Shown here piece by piece: positions 60,509-64,000 of a stretch of DNA of 64,000 nt (within the stretch, counting starts at the first letter, position 1; every line of letters begins with the position of its first letter). The position numbers and the translations under genes were made by a program. The DNA comes from an uncultured Dorea sp. (GTDB taxonomy: Bacteria; Bacillota; Clostridia; Lachnospirales; Lachnospiraceae). The notes beneath the pieces are model-generated. The model saw nothing but the letters and a program-made list of their open reading frames with translations, was not told the origin of the DNA and did not search any database. The stretch covers positions 1 to 64,000 of the forward strand of contig CAJUFA010000016.1 of the NCBI GenBank assembly GCA_910585725.1, given 5' to 3'.

Positions 60509-63289
60509 ATGGAAATCGGGGAAAAAATCTATGGATTTGAAGTTAAAGAAAAGAAGTATGTGCGGGAGGTCGAAGGAGATATTATTCAGATGGAGCACCT
60601 GTCAACCGGAGCGCAGGTCGTCGTCATAGACAATCAGGACGTTAAAAAGAGCTTTCTGGTTGGATTTCGGACCATACCAAAGGACAGTACGGGAGTTTTC
60701 CATATTCTGGAGCATTCTGTGCTGAACGGTTCCCGCAGATATCCGGATAAAACGATGTTCGTCAATCTGATGAAACATTCCATGGCAGAATTTGTTAATG
60801 CAATTACATATCCAGATCATACGGTATATCCCTTTTGTACAGAGAATGAGAAGGATTTTATGAATCTGACGGACGTTTACCTAAACGCGGTATTTTGTCC
60901 GAATGTTCTTACGGATAAAGAGATCTTCGAACAGGAGGGCTGGCATTTTCAGTACGAAGACGGAAAAGCTCCGGAGATTAACGGCGTTGTCTATAATGAG
61001 ATGAAGGGAGTTTTCTCGTCCCTGGACAGCATATTAGAGGATGAAATGTCTAAGGCAATGTTTCCGGAAACGGCTTATCGTTTTGTTTCAGGAGGATTCC
61101 CGGATACGATTCCCGCGCTATCTTATGAGGAATTTCTGGAATATTACAGGACATTTTATAATGCTTCCAACTGCTGTATTGTTCTATATGGGAAAATGAA
61201 TACGGAACAACTGTTTGAGTATATTGACAAAGTTTATCTGGGAAAAATGAAACGCTCAGAACCTGCGAAGCCGGTTATGCTGCAGAAACCCGTAAAGGGA
61301 ATCCGAAATAAGCTGTATGATAAGGAGAAGTTCGGCGATCAGGGTGTGTTTGCGTCATGCACCTATAGTCTGGGTGATTTTGACAACCGGGAACGTATGA
61401 ATGCAGTCTATATCCTTATGCAGGCGATTATGGGGGAAGACGAGGCGCCGATGAAGAAAGGGCTTATTCAGAGCCTGGGAATCCCGGAGATTCAGTATTT
61501 TATCATGGATGGTATCAGACAGCCCTATCTTGCCGTTAAAATAAAGAATACGGACAAAGAAACTGCCGGCCGGTTGAAAACGGTTATCACAGAACAGGCG
61601 GACAGACTTTGCAGAGAAGGAATCGGAGAAGAGGTATTGGTTTCGGCGATCAACCGTCTGGAATTTTGGATGAGGGAAAAAGGCGGGGGCCAGCCGGAGG
61701 GAATTGAATATGTACTGGATATTGCCGGCGGATGGGCGCAGGGAATCGGACCTTGCGAGATGATAGAATTTGAAGAAACATATAGGAAAATGAGAACCCT
61801 TGTAAAGGAAGGATACTTTGAATCACTTCTGAGGGAAGTCCTCCTGGAAAATGATCATGAGGCAGAGGTTTCCCTGGAACCTCTTGAAAAGGCCGAAGAG
61901 AAGAGGCAGACAGAAGAAGAGACAGAAGACCTGCCGGGTCTGTCTGCGGATGATCTGCTTCATAAGAAGGAGGAGCCGCTCACAAGGGCAGAGGAAGAAT
62001 CCGGTATTACATATTTGAAACAAGAGATCCCTTCAAAAGGAGTGGCATATCAAAGCTGCTATTTTGATATCAGTGATCTGGAGCCGGAGAAAGTTCCTTA
62101 TGCGAAGCTGCTTTCGGAACTTCTGGGAGACCTTCCTACGAGAAAGCATAGTCTGGAAGAATTAGTGATTGAGAAGAATATGTGGCTTGGAAATGTAAGG
62201 GCTTATCTGGAAGCGTACACCAATACAGATGATATCCGGCATGTCAGGCTTAAATTTGTGATGGATATCAGCTGTCTGGAACAGAATCTTCTGAGAGCGG
62301 TAAAACTGGGGGAAGAGCTGCTGTATGATACCATTCTGGAGCATCCGGAGATTATTCTGAAAAGGATCAGGCAGAGCAGGATGGAACTGGAAAGGGGATT
62401 TGTTACCAGTGGGAACAGCTATGCGTCCGGACGTGCGGCCGCACACTATATGCCGGAAGGAGCGGCAAGGGAACGCTATAACGGAATTCACTATTATCAG
62501 TTCTTAGGAAAGCTTCTGAAGAACTTTGACGCGGACCAGGGGCAGATTATCCGGGAACTTAAGAAAATTCAGGAGAAGCTTTGCCGTAAGTCTAATCTGG
62601 TGATGAGTTTTACAGGCACAGAGAAAGCTTACGGCGATTTCCGCCAATTGATCGCAGCTTCCGGGTTCTGCGGCAGTGCAAGGGAAAGGGAACCCGGATG
62701 GTATCAGGATAAATTGCTTCCCGGGAAATCAGAGGCATTTATCATTCCGTCGGAGGTATCCTATGTTGCGCTTGGAGGAATCGGGGAATATACCGGTGAG
62801 GATTATCTTCTTGGCAGAATGGTGAGCTTCGATTATCTGTGGGCAAAGATCCGCGCTGAAGGAGGGGCTTACGGCTGCCAGATGTCTGTACTCCCAAATC
62901 AAAGCTGGACCATGAGCTCCTATCGAGATCCGAACGTAAAAAGAACGATAGAAACCTTCCGCAACACTTCAAGTTGGCTGAAAGATCTTGAATTAGGAGA
63001 GCAGGAGCTTCTGAATTATAAGATTGGCGCAGTTGCCGGATATGACCGGACTCCCAAAACATATGTACAGGCAAAACGAATGGATTCCTGGTATCTGCGG
63101 CAGGAAGAACCGCAGGTCAGGGCAAAGGTCAGAGAAGGGTTGTTAAAGGCGTCGGAAGAAGATTTGAAAAACAGGCGTCAGGTGATGGAGAGCTTTGCAG
63201 GAGAGGGAACCGTATGCGTTCTTGGAAACAGAGCGAAGATCGAAGAGGCGGCCGGCCAATTCGACAATGTAACGGTACTGATGGAGTAA
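60509..63289 (+). CDS. M16C-family zinc metallopeptidase (PreP-like)
   Basis: 926 residues, the length of presequence-protease-like M16C enzymes that form a closed chamber and digest peptides of up to about 65 residues. The inverted zinc motif His65-Ile-Leu-Glu68-His69 is followed by the third ligand in NEMKGVFS (about residue 165). The second half repeats the fold without the motif. It is cytoplasmic. It is placed between thioredoxin and an aminopeptidase gene, consistent with trimming or degrading the leader of an exported peptide. Confidence 0.9.
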   Translation: MEIGEKIYGFEVKEKKYVREVEGDIIQMEHLSTGAQVVVIDNQDVKKSFLVGFRTIPKDSTGVFHILEHSVLNGSRRYPDKTMFVNLMKHSMAEFVNAITYPDHTVYPFCTENEKDFMNLTDVYLNAVFCPNVLTDKEIFEQEGWHFQYEDGKAPEINGVVYNEMKGVFSSLDSILEDEMSKAMFPETAYRFVSGGFPDTIPALSYEEFLEYYRTFYNASNCCIVLYGKMNTEQLFEYIDKVYLGKMKRSEPAKPVMLQKPVKGIRNKLYDKEKFGDQGVFASCTYSLGDFDNRERMNAVYILMQAIMGEDEAPMKKGLIQSLGIPEIQYFIMDGIRQPYLAVKIKNTDKETAGRLKTVITEQADRLCREGIGEEVLVSAINRLEFWMREKGGGQPEGIEYVLDIAGGWAQGIGPCEMIEFEETYRKMRTLVKEGYFESLLREVLLENDHEAEVSLEPLEKAEEKRQTEEETEDLPGLSADDLLHKKEEPLTRAEEESGITYLKQEIPSKGVAYQSCYFDISDLEPEKVPYAKLLSELLGDLPTRKHSLEELVIEKNMWLGNVRAYLEAYTNTDDIRHVRLKFVMDISCLEQNLLRAVKLGEELLYDTILEHPEIILKRIRQSRMELERGFVTSGNSYASGRAAAHYMPEGAARERYNGIHYYQFLGKLLKNFDADQGQIIRELKKIQEKLCRKSNLVMSFTGTEKAYGDFRQLIAASGFCGSAREREPGWYQDKLLPGKSEAFIIPSEVSYVALGGIGEYTGEDYLLGRMVSFDYLWAKIRAEGGAYGCQMSVLPNQSWTMSSYRDPNVKRTIETFRNTSSWLKDLELGEQELLNYKIGAVAGYDRTPKTYVQAKRMDSWYLRQEEPQVRAKVREGLLKASEEDLKNRRQVMESFAGEGTVCVLGNRAKIEEAAGQFDNVTVLME

Positions 63290-63310
63290 ATATAAGGAGA
63301 AACGATAAAG

Positions 63311-64000
63311 ATGGAGAATAAGGATATCTGGCTGACATATAGTGCAAAAGAGAAAGAAGAACTTCATAAAATTTGTGAATTATATAAGTCCTGGCTGGAT
63401 AAAGGGAAAACGGAAAGAGAATGTGTGGAACTGGCGGTAGAGCTGGCAGAAAAGGCGGGATATCATAATCTTGAGGAATACCTGTCAGAAGAGAGACAGA
63501 TCCAGAAAGGGGAAAAAATTTATGCTGTCTGCATGAAAAAATGTATTGTGCTCTTTAGAATGGGAGCAGAGCCGATCTCGGCAGGGATGAATATTCTTGG
63601 CGCCCACATCGACTCTCCGAGAATTGATATAAAACAGAATCCGCTTTATGAAAAAGATGATTTTACATATCTGGACACACACTATTACGGGGGCATAAAA
63701 AAATACCAGTGGGTAACTCAGCCGTTAGCGCTTCATGGAGTGGTTGTCAAGAAAGACGGAAGCTGTGTGAATATCAGTATCGGTGAAAGAGAAGATGAAC
63801 CAGTATTTGTCATTACGGATCTGCTGGTCCATCTGGCTTCAAAGCAACTGGAAAAGAAAGCGGGAGAAGTCATCGAAGGAGAAAAACTGGATATCCTGGT
63901 TGGAAATTGTCCGATTGAACGGGATGAGAACTTGAAAGAAGAAAAAGAAACGGTGAAAGCCAATGTTCTGAAAATCCTGGAGGAAGCTTATGGGATTAGC
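63311..64000 (+). CDS. M18-family aminopeptidase (partial, runs off the window)
   Basis: The first 230 residues of an M18 aspartyl/leucyl aminopeptidase: the metal ligand His in LGAHIDSPRIDIKQNPLYE and the HYYGGIKKYQW motif are characteristic. The C-terminal half lies beyond the window. AAGGAG precedes the ATG at 63311, 21 bases after the M16 gene. It would finish the breakdown of peptides left by the M16 enzyme. Confidence 0.88.
   Translation, partial: MENKDIWLTYSAKEKEELHKICELYKSWLDKGKTERECVELAVELAEKAGYHNLEEYLSEERQIQKGEKIYAVCMKKCIVLFRMGAEPISAGMNILGAHIDSPRIDIKQNPLYEKDDFTYLDTHYYGGIKKYQWVTQPLALHGVVVKKDGSCVNISIGEREDEPVFVITDLLVHLASKQLEKKAGEVIEGEKLDILVGNCPIERDENLKEEKETVKANVLKILEEAYGIS

Noticed and set aside
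43495..64000. Second copy of the tRNA-Arg 3' end marking the right end of the element
   Set aside because: Not found within the window by eye; the right boundary remains unknown.

Overview
The window looks like a chromosomal segment of a gut Lachnospiraceae bacterium (Clostridia). This is inferred from gene content and style: meso-diaminopimelate dehydrogenase, an oxygen-sensitive class III ribonucleotide reductase, an MsmK-type sugar importer, Tn916-like mobile-element genes, strong AGGAGG ribosome sites and T-box/NrdR regulation. No rRNA gene is present to fix the species.

Layout. 1-829: two pilin-like genes (DUF4320 type) from a conjugative element; the second is cut at a sharp junction. 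815-5010: a decayed prophage (Thoeris anti-defence 2-like/DUF2829 stub, holin, XhlA-like protein, tail-fibre and tail-protein pseudogenes with frameshifts, ribbon-helix-helix genes, metallopeptidase fragment, integrase C-terminus), plus a probable small RNA. 5190-11478: FtsX-type ABC transporter, its ATPase, a histidine kinase/response regulator pair and a GH43 glycosidase, with a promoter carrying phased TTACA repeats. 11754-14438: nrdG and nrdD behind two NrdR boxes. 14712-17374: a HAD protein lacking its nucleophile, a small XRE regulator, a small membrane protein and an AraC regulator. 17522-31107: an alpha-glucan utilisation region: two GH13_31 glucosidases, then a LacI-type regulator with its target operon (binding lipoprotein, two permeases, YesL-like protein, MsmK ATPase, third GH13 enzyme), and malQ. 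31132-43494: housekeeping genes (tatD, ddh, metG with a T-box, a pair of unknown proteins, a lipase-like hydrolase, citrate synthase, rsmA, a multi-zinc-ribbon protein) ending with tRNA-Arg(CCT).

43495-53822: a decayed integrative element inserted beside the tRNA: arm-type repeats, tyrosine integrase, excisionase, regulators, a DUF932-DUF3854 fusion behind an attenuator-like leader, sortase B, a PD-(D/E)XK protein, a ParM/ParR-like pair, an XRE pseudogene with an in-frame stop and a sigma-like/HTH pair similar in arrangement to Tn916 orf7/orf8. No relaxase or coupling protein is seen.

53955-64000 (continuing past the end): the most novel-looking part. It is a one-strand cluster of two related small secreted proteins carrying a YWWD/FWWD motif that flank a heterodimeric ABC exporter, a LytTR regulator with a degenerate receiver, a trigger-factor-like chaperone, a thioredoxin, an M16C metallopeptidase and an M18 aminopeptidase. 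The content suggests folding, processing and export of a peptide or small protein, but no precursor or modifying enzyme is visible in the window.
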